From Atopsyche davidsoni (lineage: Eukaryota; Arthropoda; Insecta; Trichoptera; Hydrobiosidae), in contig JAILWY010000007.1 of NCBI GenBank assembly GCA_022113835.1, forward strand, positions 12,005,001-12,069,000: a stretch of DNA of 64,000 nucleotides, in the 5' to 3' direction. Every line of letters begins with the position of its first letter. Position 1 is the first letter of the stretch. The translations under genes and the position numbers were made by a program. This document shows, in pieces, positions 11,181 through 23,485 of this stretch. Below the pieces are notes generated by a model. That model did no database searches. It was not told where the DNA came from and worked only from the letters and a program-made list of their open reading frames with translations.

Positions 11181-14100
11181 GGATCAGTTTATCAGCTTAG
11201 GAATAGATATTAATATTTTTTACGTTACAAAAGAATTTGATTCATTTAAAAAAATATATTATTTCAAATAACACTTTTAGATGAAGAATTATTTTTTTAT
11301 ACGACTGTGATTGAAGATATTTTTCGGATACAATTTATTGTTGGGTTTATACAATCGATTGCCTAATGAGTCTTATTTTTTTCCACAATCGCCCTTCTAA
11401 TTCTAGTGCGTACGCCTTCATTGATGGGTTGAAGTACATAATCATGATATATGAAAGAAATTACTTATAGAAAGTAGTTTTTCTTGTCAATATTTTCTCG
11501 TCTGAAATATTATACCGATTAAGAATGTAAATGATTGTTCTTTCATTTTTAACAAAAATCTTATTTCAAGAAATTTCTTCAAAAATAAATATTGTTGAAA
11601 TATTAAAAAAAAAAAAAAACTTTCCTATTCTAGGTAATCGTTTTTGTATGAATTGTAGCTTATTAAGGTTATACAAATATGTAAAACCATGGCTTAATTA
11701 AACACCTGCTTTTGAAGTTCTGAGATGTAACTTTGCGAAGGCCTTTTATTAATAATTTATTTGAATAAACCACTATGATTATAGACACGACGATTATAAA
11801 CTACGAAATTTATCATTCAAAAACATTTTCAATCTTTAAACCACGAAATTTTTGACATTGTTTCAATCTAAATTTTCATTTTATTCAGTGAAGTTTTTTA
11901 ATTATTTGCAGAACGCAATTTTTGAATAAATAACAATTTTACCACTTTTCTTTGAAATTAAAGAATAAAGGCATTTTATTTATAATATAAGTATGCTGTA
12001 TTTTTAATGATATACTTTAATAATTTAACTTACCATATAATCTTAAAGCAGTACTGTTATTTGCCAAAACTCTTTTATACAAACTAAGATCATGTCTTGC
12101 ATCATTAATATTGTGTAAAAAAATTATTTACATTTTTTAGTTATTAAAAAAAATTGAACAAAGTTAAATAAGCAGTAGGTTTTGAGGTAAGTTGAAATTG
12201 AATATCTTTTCTTCAGTTCGCTTATGACACCATTCAGACTCTAACAAGTTTTCAACGCCACATTTAAATTCCCAAGTATTCACCGCCATGTTTCAAGAAC
12301 GACGACTAAAAACAGACTCTCCCCCTCTGATAGGTAACAGAAGCGTTAAAAATGTATAATGCATCGTTCAGATCACCTTTTAAAAAGTCTAAACTCTCGA
12401 CTGAAACTTGAGAAAATTTTCAGACGATTTTCCCATGAACCGGTGCATGAGATGACATATCTAATGCGGGGAAAAATTCGAAGCCGGGTATATCCACAAT
12501 CTTGAAATGTGCAGATGTAGAACCGAAAGTTGTTCCGTGCTTTTGAACAAGTTTGACTCACAGAGTCTCAAAAAACCTCCCAAAGAGCGTCGAGGTGTGA
12601 GCTAGAGGGTAGAATTTTCCAAACTTGTTCCTGACTTATTTGGCAAACGGGCTACACATATGAGAAAACTTAAATTTTTAACAACTAATTTAAGTATTCC
12701 TTTGAAATATATGGTTTATTTAATTATCGCTTATACTAGTGCTTAAAAATACTAGAAGAGACTCTAAATTAAGTATGCAAGATTACGGTTACTTGATTAC
12801 TTGTTAATAGAAAGCTAAATTAATACTTACCGACTTTCGGTTAATTTAAGAATTATTCATTATTATTATGTTACGTATCAACTAAGCCTTAATCTCAGGT
12901 CTTGATAGAAATAAAATGGAAGTCTTTTTAATATTTTTTTAAAATAACTTCAAGTAATTCAGATGTCAAAAAAACTTATACCAAAACAATAAAATTAGCA
13001 CTTAATTTTTGTAACCATATTTCAAAAAACTTTGCTTATAAAATACAATTAAATAAATTTAAAAGTCAAGCATTTTTGAAAACCAAGAATTACAGTTTGA
13101 TGAATCATTTGTTATGTTTATTAAAGTAATTTTTAATCCATTGCAAAATGAAGGGAGTTTTACAGACATCTTTGTAATTTAATCGTATAAATCAGTTCGT
13201 TTGTACAATAACGCTTCATTGTCCTCTTCTCGCAAATACCTTTGTGTCTATTTGAGGTCAGTCATTCGACTAGTATGGTACAATATGATTAAAGCTCTAT
13301 ATATGAAGTCGATGACTCGTGTCTGACCCTTGTGCCATGTCACATCGCCTGTTAAAAATATTTTAAAAAAGCCATTTTAATTATTTGAAACCAGTATAGT
13401 GATAAAAACCTTAAAGCTAAAAATATTAAAGGAAAATTATCTGAATATTTTGAATCTTCTTCGAAATCATTTCTTATTGAAATGCTTAGTAATGTGTAAT
13501 CAAACACTTTCAGCTAATAAATCAGTTTTTATATCAGAGATTTAAAGGTGCAACTTCGTTTTCAGAAAAAAAAAATTTCATAGCCACCAAAGTCTCAAAG
13601 CTGTAAAATCTTTGAAAGTTATTTTTAATATTCAGCCAAGAAAATTAGTAAGCGATTTAGCTTAATTATTGTATTAAGCTTTGGGGTTGTTGGTAAACGC
13701 GAGTTTTATAGTCTGTAATTAATGTGTGTTATATGGTTATTCGCATTAAGAGCATCACTTTGTTTTATTAACTAATTAAAGAGTTGTTATAGTACTAAAA
13801 CACGGCGAATAAGATTTCAGACACATGTTAGAGTAAGACATAAATAAATATATTAGTTATTTAAAATATAGAAAATATAGTGTTTATTTACTAAAATGAT
13901 TTCATGTATAAATTTTTAAAGATAATTGAATATAACAAGCAGTCTTATCATGTAAAATGCATTCATATATAAAGTTTTTTAAATGAGTTTTTATGAATAA
14001 CTTGAACTAGGTAATTAAGATTTGAGATTCAACCTTTTATTGTTGTTAAATTAAATGTTATCATTAGTAGTAAATTTATTCAAATTATTTAAATTATATA

Positions 14101-14190
14101 AAAAAATAATCGCGTTTTGTTATACTAGATTTCATAAGTACAGTAACATTGGATTATATAATATCTACTTTCAAATGCTGCATAGAGTTT
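11181..14190. other. AT-rich non-coding stretch
   Basis: No gene. A mildly GC-richer portion at 12,240-12,620 (GAACCGGTGCATGAGATGAC, CAAAGAGCGTCGAGGTGTGA) has no frame that I recognise. Confidence 0.45.
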
Positions 14191-14191
14191 G

Positions 14192-14228
14192 CTAACAATT
14201 TCACAGGTGAGTTTGTAGCAAACCAGGT
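14192..14228 (+). promoter_or_regulatory. Weak candidate recursive splice site
   Basis: TTTCACAG|GTGAGT at 14,206/14,207 is followed 20 nt later by CCAG|GTGTGAGT. The pyrimidine tract is poor and the CTAAC at 14,192 is too close to the AG for a usual branch point. Listed only because its layout echoes the two strong sites. Confidence 0.15.
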
Positions 14229-14426
14229 GTGAGTCCTGAGAGTTCAGTGCGAGGAATGGATTTTTATATTAAACTACAGTCGTTATGCATTCTAATATGC
14301 GAGGGATTTCAATAGAAACAGAAGTCAGAGCGCGCGACTGTACGGCAATAAAATTTTATATTCTTTGTTATAAAGCAATTCTTGCCATCGGAACTGCAGT
14401 TTGACTGGTTTTTCGTTTCAAATTGC

Positions 14427-14470
14427 TTTTCTTGATTGAATACCACGCCTGAAAGATTCAATCAAGAAAA
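14427..14470. repeat. Perfect 15-bp hairpin
   Basis: TTTTCTTGATTGAAT (14,427-14,441) and its exact complement ATTCAATCAAGAAAA (14,456-14,470), with a 14-nt loop. No transcription context is visible. Confidence 0.85.
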
Positions 14471-14619
14471 ATGAAAATTTTTTGATCGTATACTTTATGC
14501 AACATTCAAAACACGGAATCAATTTTTTTTTATATTAAAATAAAAAATCAAATCTAACCTTGCAGGCAAATATAAAAATAAACAAACACGTATTGCATGG
14601 TTAATAAAGTAAGGTTCAT

Positions 14620-14815
14620 TTTTAGTCCAGTGCTCCGCGATACAACCACTTTGTTTGACGCCACTGCGAGTGTAAATTAACCCCTATTGGATGATTCGAG
14701 ATAAATAGGGGATGTAAAAAAGGCTTTAATGGCGCTCTTTGTGGAGGGTAACTGCCGTGAGCACTCGACTTTTCCGCCGAGTATCGACGGATTTGCAATG
14801 CGTTGTTAATGTTTA
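14620..14815. other. GC-richer island with small hairpin
   Basis: AACCCCTATT pairs with AATAGGGG around GGATGATTCGAGATA. The remainder includes GGCGCTCTTTGTGGAGGG and GCCGAGTATCGACGG. Open on the minus strand for about 94 codons, without recognisable protein features. ATCAACCCCTATTCAGG near 63,883 shares the core. Confidence 0.3.
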
Positions 14816-15709
14816 TTTTATGCATTTGGAACAGACAAAAATTTATAGTTTTGAGCAAATTATTAACACCGCATTTGAGTTTACAAAACAGTAAAGTTTC
14901 ATACATATTTATAAATGATGAAACTCATTTATTTTTTTTATTAAACTAAAATAAAATACTTGATAAAAAAAACTATACGAATGATATTGCATCAGCATAC
15001 ATAGGGTTTTTTTAAGATGATTACATTTTTTATAGGATAAGTTATATATGAAATATACATTACCACTGCACACATTTTAGCAATCACATATTATTGTTGT
15101 TGGATGATTTGGTTTCTTGGATGTTGAGCAATGAATTTTTCAAAAATATCCTTTTATTATTCATCTTATATTATTGGACAAGATTGCCTCAATGTTACTC
15201 AAAAAAGTTCAATCTTAATTATAATATTGTATACATTTCAGATTCAACGAAGCACGAAACATTTGGGTCCTTCAAATATCCTTGAAGGGTCATACGTATT
15301 ATTACGTACACATATCATAAATAAAACATTCAAGCTTAAAGAAAATCACCGAGTCTCCGCCCTACCGTACCTACAAATCTTCAAAAGAAACATTAAACAT
15401 ATAAGCGATGCCAAAAAAGCATATTTATAATTCACTCAGTGAATTTTTTCAAAGAGAGGATATGACGGAAAGACCGGCGGATCATCTTTTCAGTTTACGA
15501 CTTTAGAACCGAGGACTTTGGGGAATATTAAAAAATAATCTACGCACAAACGATCAAAGGATTAATTTTATTAAAAGTTATATTTCAAAACGAAAATATA
15601 TTTTTATTTTATTTCTTTTGGCATGATTTACACAGCAAAGAATACATAAGAATATGAACAATAATTAAAATTTGATGATTTGGTTTCTAGAGTGTAAATC
15701 ACATTAAAG

Positions 15710-15741
15710 TTTTTAGTACGTTTCGGTAAACGTACTAAAAA
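15710..15741. repeat. Perfect 14-bp hairpin
   Basis: TTTTTAGTACGTTT and AAACGTACTAAAAA around a CGGT loop. It lies just before a copy of the GGCTGCCAAAA motif repeated elsewhere. Confidence 0.85.
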
Positions 15742-15744
15742 AAA

Positions 15745-15780
15745 TCATCTAATATAAATGGCTGCCAAAATCTACGGATA
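15745..15780 (-). repeat. Family B motif, copy 2
   Basis: On the minus strand TTTTGGCAGCC is followed by ATTTATATTAGATGA. The copy at 30,030 reads TTTTGGCAGCC then GTTCTTATCAGATGA. A third, less complete copy is at about 4,085. Confidence 0.4.
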
Positions 15781-16580
15781 TAATTATTAATACAATATTA
15801 AGTAAATCGATTCACACCTGAAAATGCAAAAAAGATCATAACCTTTTTTTTTTTCTTTCTTTGAAGGAACCTTTAGTTATGCAAAATGCAGACTTATATA
15901 AATTCATAAAGATCGAATCCAAATTCGGTTTATCAAAAATCAAATTAAAATTATATTTATTACAATAATAAAAAAGAAGAATAAGTTTGTACATCGACCA
16001 ATATACTCGTATATTAAGAAATGCTTATTTCGTTATTATGACGTGGCGTCATTTACAGAGATTATTTTCCAAAATACCCAGAAGAAGGATCCTGAAACAC
16101 GCATTAAATATTAATAGCACTCAATTTGCCCGGTTCTTGGACATCTTCAATATCCACTCCAAAAGATATTTTTAATCACTGATTTATTTTAAGCAAAACA
16201 GGAATACAGCTCAAAATGATTTAAATTTTACACAAAAAAAAAAGTTGAATAAATAAATTAATTCTAAGAAAAACAGACTTAACAATTTTTTTAAATTACT
16301 TTCTCTAGTATTATATTAGATAAACAGAATTTCCCTTTTGAACAAAAAAATGTTGGTATATGTCTTAACTGCTTTATTAAAGTCACAGCGTGGTTTTTTG
16401 GAAATAAAATCAGCTTAGCTTGTAGTATTTTTTTCACCGTTGTTTATTTCCGCCTCTATTTTTTTTCAAGAAGCCAATGCACCCAATGTCTTCGAGTTGT
16501 GAAGATAATCAAGACGCGATCTATCATTTATATATTTTATCCAATCTTGAGTATAAGGCGTTCATAAATCCGAATACTGT

Positions 16581-17045
16581 TTACATGCCACATGATTTAT
16601 TCCACAAGTGCTTCATAACAACCCCGAGTGCCTGAAGAGCGAACAAAGAGTGCTCAAGCACTTTACGTACAAATGGTATTATAATATGCCTCACATGGAT
16701 TTTGCTTACCTGTATAAGCACGAGGCGTATTTTTAGTGCAGAGCAGAATATTTTCATGGAGTCGTCGTGTGATTTCACGTGCACCCTCGAATGCATATCC
16801 GAAGTGGCGGATGCAATGGAAGTGGGAGTTCCGAAGAATTTTACTTCTGCCAGACGTGACTGGCGTTGGAAAACAAGCGATCCAGAATTTTCTGGATTCT
16901 CTCGGCGAAATGCCCTGGAAAAAGCTTTAGAGATTGTATGCAAACATCGTTCCAGGTTCAGAATTCGTATCTGATTGGCTCATTTACGTTGCGTTAGGGA
17001 CGGATGAGAACTTTTTATAAGATGTAACGCCGTGGAAATCAAATA
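16581..17045. other. GC-richer island, open in several frames
   Basis: One minus-strand frame (120 codons) and two + frames (90 and 64 codons) overlap. On the minus strand ATACAG|GTAAGCAA at about 16,707 would be a good donor, after a stretch encoding SIASATSDMHSRVHVKSHDD. No domain is recognisable and the multiple open frames are explained by low stop-codon density in GC-richer DNA. Confidence 0.25.
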
Positions 17046-17319
17046 TACTACGCCGTGAAATCTTATGGAAGCTTTCATATTTATTTTATCGAATAATACG
17101 AGTAATATATTCGAGAAATATTTCGACTGAAAATACAAAATCTTTTTGACATTGAAAGCAGTTTTTTGAGGCAGTGAAAATAATTAGTACAAAAATACTC
17201 TTTGTTTTTTTTAAATAAAGCAGAAGTTATACTTAATTTTTCATAAGCTTGAGGCAAGTGTCTGAAATCCAAGCCGTCTGAAAATATCTCTGGTGAGAAC
17301 CATATCTTATCTTTTCCTT

Positions 17320-17480
17320 TGAGTGTGCCGAGGTCAGTAGAGCGCCGCTACCTCTCTGTACCAGTCCCAGGGTGGTAACCCTTTCGTGTACTCCACCCCT
17401 GTCAGTGCCACCCCCTGTGGTAGACCACCCTCTATGTCAGCTTTGGGGTACTCAGCAGAGACGGAAAGAGCTTCCGTTGT
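17320..17480. other. GC-rich block, unclassified
   Basis: GCGCCGCTACCTCTCTGTAC, then AGTGCCACCCCCTGTGGTAG. The block at 18,000-18,175 shares CCAGTGCCACCCT-type sequence, so both may be parts of one old repeat 0.6 kb apart, on either side of recursive splice site 1. Confidence 0.3.
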
Positions 17481-17651
17481 AATCACAAGTATCAGAAAAG
17501 TGACCGAAAGCGGCAGAGAAATTGAAGAAGCTTATTATAACGTATCGATATCATGAAAATATTTACACTTGCGCGCTTTATACCATTCGAAGAATAATTT
17601 TATGTGAAATGAACATAATAGAATTTATATATGAATTTTCATACTCATTTG

Positions 17652-17746
17652 GCTAATTCATTGTTTTTTTTTTGTTACAGGTAAGCTGTTATTTCATTTG
17701 ATGAATATGATGTTTACTATCAAACTCTGAATTAAATATTACGGTA
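17652..17746 (+). promoter_or_regulatory. Recursive splice site 1 with 63-nt recursive-splice exon
   Basis: A T-rich tract (TTGTTTTTTTTTTTGTTACAG) ends at 17,680 and is followed at once by GTAAGCTG, so a 3' and a 5' splice site abut with no exon between. A branch-point-like CTAAT is at 17,652, about 25 nt before the AG. A second 5' splice site, ATTACG|GTATGTAA, follows 63 nt later at 17,744. Recursive sites of this layout, with a downstream competing donor defining a short cryptic exon, are known in very long insect introns. Site 2 at 42,969 has the same architecture and strand. Confidence 0.6.
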
Positions 17747-17999
17747 TGTAACAAAACACTCTTATAACTAGAAATTTTAACGTATATTTAGCTCAATTTG
17801 TTATATTATCAATTCTGACAAAAATACTACATGTCATATTGCTAAACCCTCGGTTGTTTCTGAATATTGCTGTTGGTATTTTTTAAAATTATTATTATAA
17901 TAATGTGCTTGCTGAAACTAGACTTTCAGTGCGACTCAACTTCTCGGCTATTTTTATATTTACTACGCGTTCTCGTTAGTCTTCCGTTCTTGAGGTGAT

Positions 18000-18175
18000 A
18001 TTTACTATTCAGTATCCAACAGTCACGCTCCGATACCCGATCCACTGGCCAGGCTTCTGTAGAGTCTCAAGCCTCGATACCTGTAACCAGTGCCACCCTA
18101 TACAGCCTTGATCGGGTAGATTTTCTCCCTCAGTAGACATGGGGTTGGCCCATCAGCTCCACCCGACTGACTCGC
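18000..18175. other. GC-rich block, unclassified
   Basis: CGATACCCGATCCACTGGCC, AACCAGTGCCACCCTATAC and GGGGTTGGCCCATCAGCTCC. Frames are interrupted. Resembles a fragment of a repeat. Confidence 0.3.
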
Positions 18176-19510
18176 ATACTTATATTAAGAATGATAGGAT
18201 TCCGTTCGAAGTACTTACAAGTTAAATTGTAAACAGAGTTTAAATGAAAGTATTTTGAAAAGATGGATTTCTCCTATATATTCTGAAATTAGTAAAAGTT
18301 TTTAGTATTAAATTATATTGAAGTAATAAATTACTAAATAAATGTGATGCTCATAAATGTTAGTTGCTGTTTCGATTTCGTGTTAGAACGATCTTCATGG
18401 ATCCCTTATTGCTTTCAATTACATTTATATTTTTTATGCTTTAGTTTATACAATAGCATACGATAAAATAATTACCCTAACAATTAACAAAACCAGGGCG
18501 CAATATTAGCGAAAATCAATTTGTTTTCAAGTATCACTCAAGATGTTAATTTTCTGAGCCTATAAGCGGAAATTTTATTCTGAAAAGCCTTAAGACTTAG
18601 GGTGGAGCTATTCATCAACGTGATTTCAGTACACGGAGGCTTTCTTTAAGCCGGGGGTGGAGACGATAGTCTTCTTGGCTACCGCGAATACAATATTTAT
18701 AACTGAAATATTTCGAGTTATTAAATACTATAACAAAAGGAATTCAGATACAAGCTCCAAATTTATAGTAAAATATCTGAATACCATAATTAATAAAATA
18801 TTCATTGTACGAGATAATTAATACTTAAATTACGTAGACTTGACTATATAAGTTCAGAAATAATAATTTGAAAACTGAGTTATAAAATAGATTAAAAAAA
18901 GGCTTTCTCGCTTTGTTAGTGATAAAAAACAATATAAAAAATTAAATAGATTGCTGGATGCGCTGCGTTCTTTTACATTTACGATCCCTCGGTTCCGGTA
19001 CAAAGGCAATACAAATGTGAATTGGCTAATGGCTGGCGACTACGATAATTTTTGTTTGTTTTAAGAGCTTTTTCAGACTGAAGTTACCATTGAAAAGTAA
19101 AAATCAATACAAAAAAATATCTGGCTCTTCATATTTGTTATTAAAATATGGAGTACAATAAATTTTGGCATAAAGCTTCTCAGTAAAGCTGTATGGAACA
19201 GCCGGCAACTACCTTGTATTATTTTATTTTAAAAATTGTCATTATTTAAATTTCTCAAATTTTGTGTAGTCTTATATGCTTTTGCCTTATTTGTCGCCAG
19301 TCAGCAATAAAGTAACGACCAGAACGCACGTATTTTTAAAGTTTTTGACTCGGGCCTACGTTCCTGAAAGATAGTAGTAAACCTTTTGAACAGAAGCAAA
19401 GGAACCGCACAAAAGAAATATAGATTTTTTGATAATTTGTGTACAGTTTCACGTCCATTTTATAAAAAAATTATATAATTCATATAGTTATATTCAGCTC
19501 GTCAAACGTG
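18176..19510. other. AT-rich non-coding stretch
   Basis: No gene, repeat or island that I can support. Confidence 0.45.
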
Positions 19511-19730
19511 AACTGAGAAACATGGTTCAGAAGATCTATCTTCCCGGATTACCCGGAGTCCTTATCCGCCCACGTGTATGCCAGAATCCGAGTGTTCCTC
19601 GGCTCCGTGATCGTGTTACGTGTTCTTATCCCTGGAGGGAAAGAAACCGTAAAAGTGAGGCGACGACAGCTGGAAATAAAAAAAAAAGAAATAATAACCG
19701 GGAAGGTCCACCCGCGTGAGCACAGACAGA
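19511..19730. other. GC-rich island, possible decayed or unrecognised exon
   Basis: All three + frames are open over CCCGGATTACCCGGAGTCC and what follows. One reads AHVYARIRVFLGSVIVLRVL, another IYLPGLPGVLIRPRVCQNP. An acceptor-like TATATTCAG at 19,499 precedes it. Nothing is recognisable and no donor is decisive, so I do not call an exon. Confidence 0.2.
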
Positions 19731-22700
19731 AATCATATCTCTGAATAAATCAAATATAAGTTTAATTAAAATATTTTAATAACTGTGTTACGCAATCAGT
19801 TTTACAAGCTTCTGTTTCTTATTAGTACTTTAACTTATCAATAGTGGCTTAATTCAACGATTTTATAAAAAAATAGCCTTTTCACAAATTGATATTTTCA
19901 AAATTTACTTTTCATGAATATCGAGACATAAAAAAATATAAAACAGGCTTGTATATATTTTGTTTAAATTCATTTTAAGTCTTTAATATTTTCTGTTGTA
20001 GGTGATTGTTTTTTTATGTGCTTTTTGTTTTCGTGCAGTTTATAATGTTTAACAATATTAATTTTCATGCGATATCCTTTATTTCGTGCAGTTTATAATT
20101 TCAACGTGAGTGTCTAAGCAGATGAAGCAAAAAAACAACGAAAAAATACTTTGTTAAAAAGTTATAAAAGCGGGGTTTTTTTGTCGATTGTTGGCCGGCA
20201 AAAAAATCTGAAAAAATCCCTTTAAAAAAACTGCGAAGACCGTATTGATTAGTCTGCGAATGGAATATAAGGGAATAAAGCTGTATTACGGAGAAGATAG
20301 CAATTCATATGAAACCCTCTTTGGATTTTTATCGCATCATTCTCTTTGCTAAGACGAGAGAAAATATCGTAAACCAAGTCTCCCTTCACACGAGGTGCGG
20401 ATAAATCAGAATAACGCATTTCTCAATAATTTGGTGAATTTATAAAATATGACATATTATTTATTTGAATATAACTTTCTAAAAGTCAAATGTTTTTTTT
20501 TTAAACAGCGGTAAAGCAGTCTATATAATTGTCTAAAGTCAATCAGAATTTTAATCACAATACTCCATATACCAAAACAACAAATAAATACAGTCAAATG
20601 GTCAAGAAATAACGAGACAATGATTCTGATGAAGCCTTCGGATGGCGAATGACTCATTATTAAAAATAGTCACAGTATTTGATTTGTTTTTTTTTTTTCT
20701 ATTACAGTTGATTGCATCATATTTTTAAATAAAATAAAAGTAAAAACATGATCTCGCGGTATATGAATACTTTTACTGGGAATAATTTGTTGATAAAGTA
20801 ATTTATATTCGATTCTCACGCAAAGGTTCGACCCAAAGTAAAACCATTCCAACAAATATATTATTTATATTTTTTAAGAAATGTTAAAAATATTACACCA
20901 CCATATATTTCTAAAGAGGGTTTATAAATAGAAAAATCCATGGAAAAAGGAGTATTGGATGGAAAAAATTAGCCTGGATGTGGAATTTACACCTGAGGCT
21001 GGAAGTCGGGAGCAAAACGAATTTGTAAATCTGACCCACAATAAATATATGTTCAGTGTCAAAAAACATTTTTTAATTTTATATCACACAAGTGATTATT
21101 TAGTCAAAGTCGAAACCTGCTTTCAGCATAGATTTTTTAAAATGTAGATTTTTATATACTGAGCAATATTAATATGCCTTAAATATAAAAATTATTTTTT
21201 TTTCTTCGTTTAAAAAAAAAAAATGTGTGAAAATATTTGAGAGTCACTGCTTTTGGAATCATAATATAAAACGAGGGGGAAATCAATTCCTGTGAGATTT
21301 ATTTTTTACTTTTTATATTAGACGAGGGTGTGTCAGTAAAAAGGTTAAATTAACACAGAGGAAAGCTTGTAAAGTGTAGAAAATGTCTTGAGCATTTTGA
21401 CACCTGTTTTGAGAGGCACTAAACACGTTGAACTCCCTTTTATCTCCGGTATATTTTCATCGCGAAAAATGGCTTTAATTATTTCGGATTTCATACTTTA
21501 ATTTACAAGGTGTTTATTTTGTATTAATATTTTTTTAAAAGGAAAAAAATACCAAAGGAAATTTTACACTAATGAAACATAAATTATACGACATTTTTTA
21601 GCAAAAATATACCTGGTTTATGGTTATATATTTTTATATAAGGTAGTTTTTTGAATAGTAATTTCATTTTGTTCAAATAAACTAGATTATATTTTTTATG
21701 AATAGAATGCGATATTTACTGTATTTAGTTGCTTTTTGTGAAAATAATCAAATTATTTGTAAATTGATTAAATGTTGAATGAGTACGTGTTTTAATAATG
21801 TTTTGAGTAATTGGTAATATTTTGTCATTCATACATATAAATAATTCCAACTGCTTGCTTAGATTTCATATTGACTGCAATGTCTTAACGATAACATCTA
21901 TTAATGTCTCAATAAAAAAAACATCTTAACAATACGTCGGCTTATTTCAAAAGTGGCAAACAATTTCGTGAATTAGTCACAATTAAAATAGGGAAATAAA
22001 TACTTTAATATAAACAAGTTTTATGGCACTGTTAAAAAAAATAGATGTGTAATATCATACGTAAACATATGAGAGATGGGAAAAAATAAATATGAGTATA
22101 TAAACCAGCGTTAGCCCCACCGTGACACATGGCATAAAAATATGAGCCGATACCTTCAGAATAAAAGCCTCCTTAGAATAACTACGAAAAAATATTCCTA
22201 TCCATCACGCACAAATCTCTAGAAGATAAAGTGAGAAATACCGCCATCAGAAATATGTAGCTTGAGGCATACAACCCACGAAAAAAGAATCAATTCCATT
22301 TAACGGGGTAATAAATTTAGATGATATTTTTTGTATTAAAAATATGTATTGGCAAAACAATAAATATTACTTTGAAAATTTTTATTCCATATATGATGCT
22401 GTTTAATACAAATATATTAAATCGATTTTTTATATTTAGGTATTTGATTCAGACATGTACTAGGTAAAAAATATAATTACAATGATGAGACTCGAATATT
22501 CAGTTCCTGGTACCGTTATCGTTTCGACCACCGTGACTCTGCAGTAGAGCAAGAATTTGAATCGTCAAACGTAGGTGAAACCGATATATACATATTTGAT
22601 GACAAGCACTAATTATCGGATTTCTTAAGGGTCTTGCTACCTAACCTTTCTTGGTGTCCAAAAAAAAGGACCGTTTTACCTGGCGAAATCGTGTCATTTA

Positions 22701-23325
22701 ATTAATTTAATTGTCACTTTATTTTTCTATGTCGAAAGTTGATTTTTTTATAGAGTATTGAAAAAACTATAAATTATATTTATCTATTTTTTACTATTTA
22801 ATTAACGTCCGTTTTCAGGGTAAAATAAAATCTTAAAGATTGGATAAAATGACGACTTTTCAAAAGCAAAGTTTGTAAAAGATTTTTTTTTTAATTTTTA
22901 AAATAATAAATCGCACAGGGTTTATATTCAATCTTTTGATTCCAATGAAAAAAAGACTTTTAAATGTTTAGGACTATTATAACAAGGACATGACGAATCT
23001 CCAAATTGCTACACTTCAATCGGAAAAACACATATTTATCATATTAAAAGTAAATTTACATGAAATAAAAATATATTTTGTTCGGAAGAAGAGATGTATC
23101 TAACTTTTTGCATTTAAATTTTTTTGATTGGTAACCAGAAAATGATAAAAAAAACTCGAGTATAGGACTTAGACCCTTATTTTATTTTAGAACGTATTTG
23201 TTATTAGTTATTAATAATAATAAAAAAATAAAAAGCAATATTTGTAATAGCGCGTCGTGAGTGTATTTAAGGGTTATTCTTTACTAGCAATGGAGATAAA
23301 ATATGATAAAAAAAATATTTCAAGT
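19731..23325. other. AT-rich non-coding stretch
   Basis: No gene. A GC-richer patch at 20,160-20,420 and another at 22,500-22,600 have no frames worth reporting. Confidence 0.45.
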
Positions 23326-23485
23326 AAAATTAAACATCCCCAGGCTGGTTCTCCCGGGGGTGATCGGCTCCCTTGTCTTTTAATTTAATATTTGCGGCTT
23401 TGTGACCGTCGGCCCTATTAATTTCCTTGAAATTATTAAATAAAAAGCCGATTTCATGGCTCGTGAGCGATGTTTATGTCGGGAT
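23326..23485. promoter_or_regulatory. Candidate conserved non-coding island
   Basis: GGTTCTCCCGGGGGTGATCG is followed by homeodomain-like TTTTAATTTAATATTTGCGG, CCTATTAATTTCC and AAATTATTAAATAAAAAGCC. A mix of GC-rich and TAAT-core motifs with no open frame suggests regulatory DNA. Confidence 0.3.

Larger units (their letters stand above)
15000..16580. other. AT-rich non-coding stretch
   Basis: Two overlapping open frames at 15,094-15,430 have no recognisable features. GATGATTTGGTTTCT occurs at about 15,103 and again at about 15,674, a short dispersed repeat. Confidence 0.45.

Noticed and set aside
10753..11271. Longest + strand open frame outside the gene (172 codons)
   Set aside because: Its parts are unrelated: a GC-rich block, an (AC)n run and a hAT terminal sequence. 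No domain or splice support.
11615..11640. TTCCTATTCTAG|GTAATCG as a recursive splice site
   Set aside because: The upstream tract is mostly A, the donor is weak, and there is no downstream competing donor like those of the two strong sites.
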